NCBI GenBank assembly: GCA_030549335.1
Contig: CM060186.1
Span: forward strand, 23,799,189-23,863,188
From: Pontederia crassipes
Lineage: Eukaryota; Streptophyta; Magnoliopsida; Commelinales; Pontederiaceae
Direction of reading: 5' to 3'
DNA: 64,000 nt
Below, in pieces: positions 62,603 to 64,000 of the stretch (position 1 is its first letter; each line of letters begins with the position of its first letter). Made by a program: the position numbers and the translations under genes. The notes under the pieces were generated by a model. The model searched no databases. It had not been told where the DNA came from and saw only the letters and a program-made list of their open reading frames with translations.

Positions 62603-64000
<1,398 letters not shown>

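Overview
This is repeat-rich, AT-rich plant nuclear DNA. Two host loci are supported. One is a two-exon gene for the chloroplast-division protein PDV1 (+ strand, exons 39164-39514 and 41801-42313). The other is the first exon of a small twin-CX9C (CHCH) protein (- strand, 2517-2654). Both start in GC-rich sequence within AT-rich surroundings. A flowering plant is certain from PDV1 and from the plant-type retrotransposons; the species cannot be named from the sequence. No tRNA, rRNA, CRISPR array or bacterial-type operon was seen.

Almost everything else is transposable-element DNA. 0-3 kb: a truncated RTE-type LINE with a perfect 14-bp target duplication, a small foldback repeat and the CHCH exon. 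3.3-14.2 kb: a full-length but broken Ty3/gypsy chromovirus (Tekay/Del-like) with 3.1-kb LTRs and ATTAT target duplications. 14.2-21 kb: an old long LTR ('family B'), entered by an L1 LINE whose 5' part is inverted and by a 3.0-kb solo LTR related to the Tekay-like LTRs. 21-24.5 kb: unclassified repeat and a decayed gag-like stretch. 24.5-38.3 kb: a nested stack in which a second family-B LTR holds another LTR, which holds an 8.7-kb hAT transposon, which holds a Ty1/copia (Tork-like) element, which holds a 355-bp hAT-type MITE.

38.7-42.3 kb is the PDV1 gene. 42.3-49.4 kb is intergenic, with a 27-nt poly-C tract, a CACTA-like derivative and a Mutator-type foldback MITE. 49.5-53.2 kb is a partial Ty3/gypsy element (- strand). 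A duplicated segment lies on both sides of it (about 47.1-48.2 kb, and 53.6-54.3 plus 55.7-56.0 kb). The right copy is interrupted by a third family-B LTR that carries a PIF/Harbinger-type MITE. 56-64 kb holds minisatellite-like arrays, a Pack-MULE candidate (58831-59983) with a GC-rich interior, a second Harbinger-type MITE, a probable solo copia LTR and a long GT/GA microsatellite.

The genes do not form a pathway. PDV1 acts at the chloroplast outer envelope and the CHCH protein, if functional, probably in the mitochondrial intermembrane space. The main value of the window is a readable order of insertion events. I saw no clearly new biological system; the best leads are the Pack-MULE, the five-level nest, the inverted L1 and the repeat arrays inside the long LTRs.
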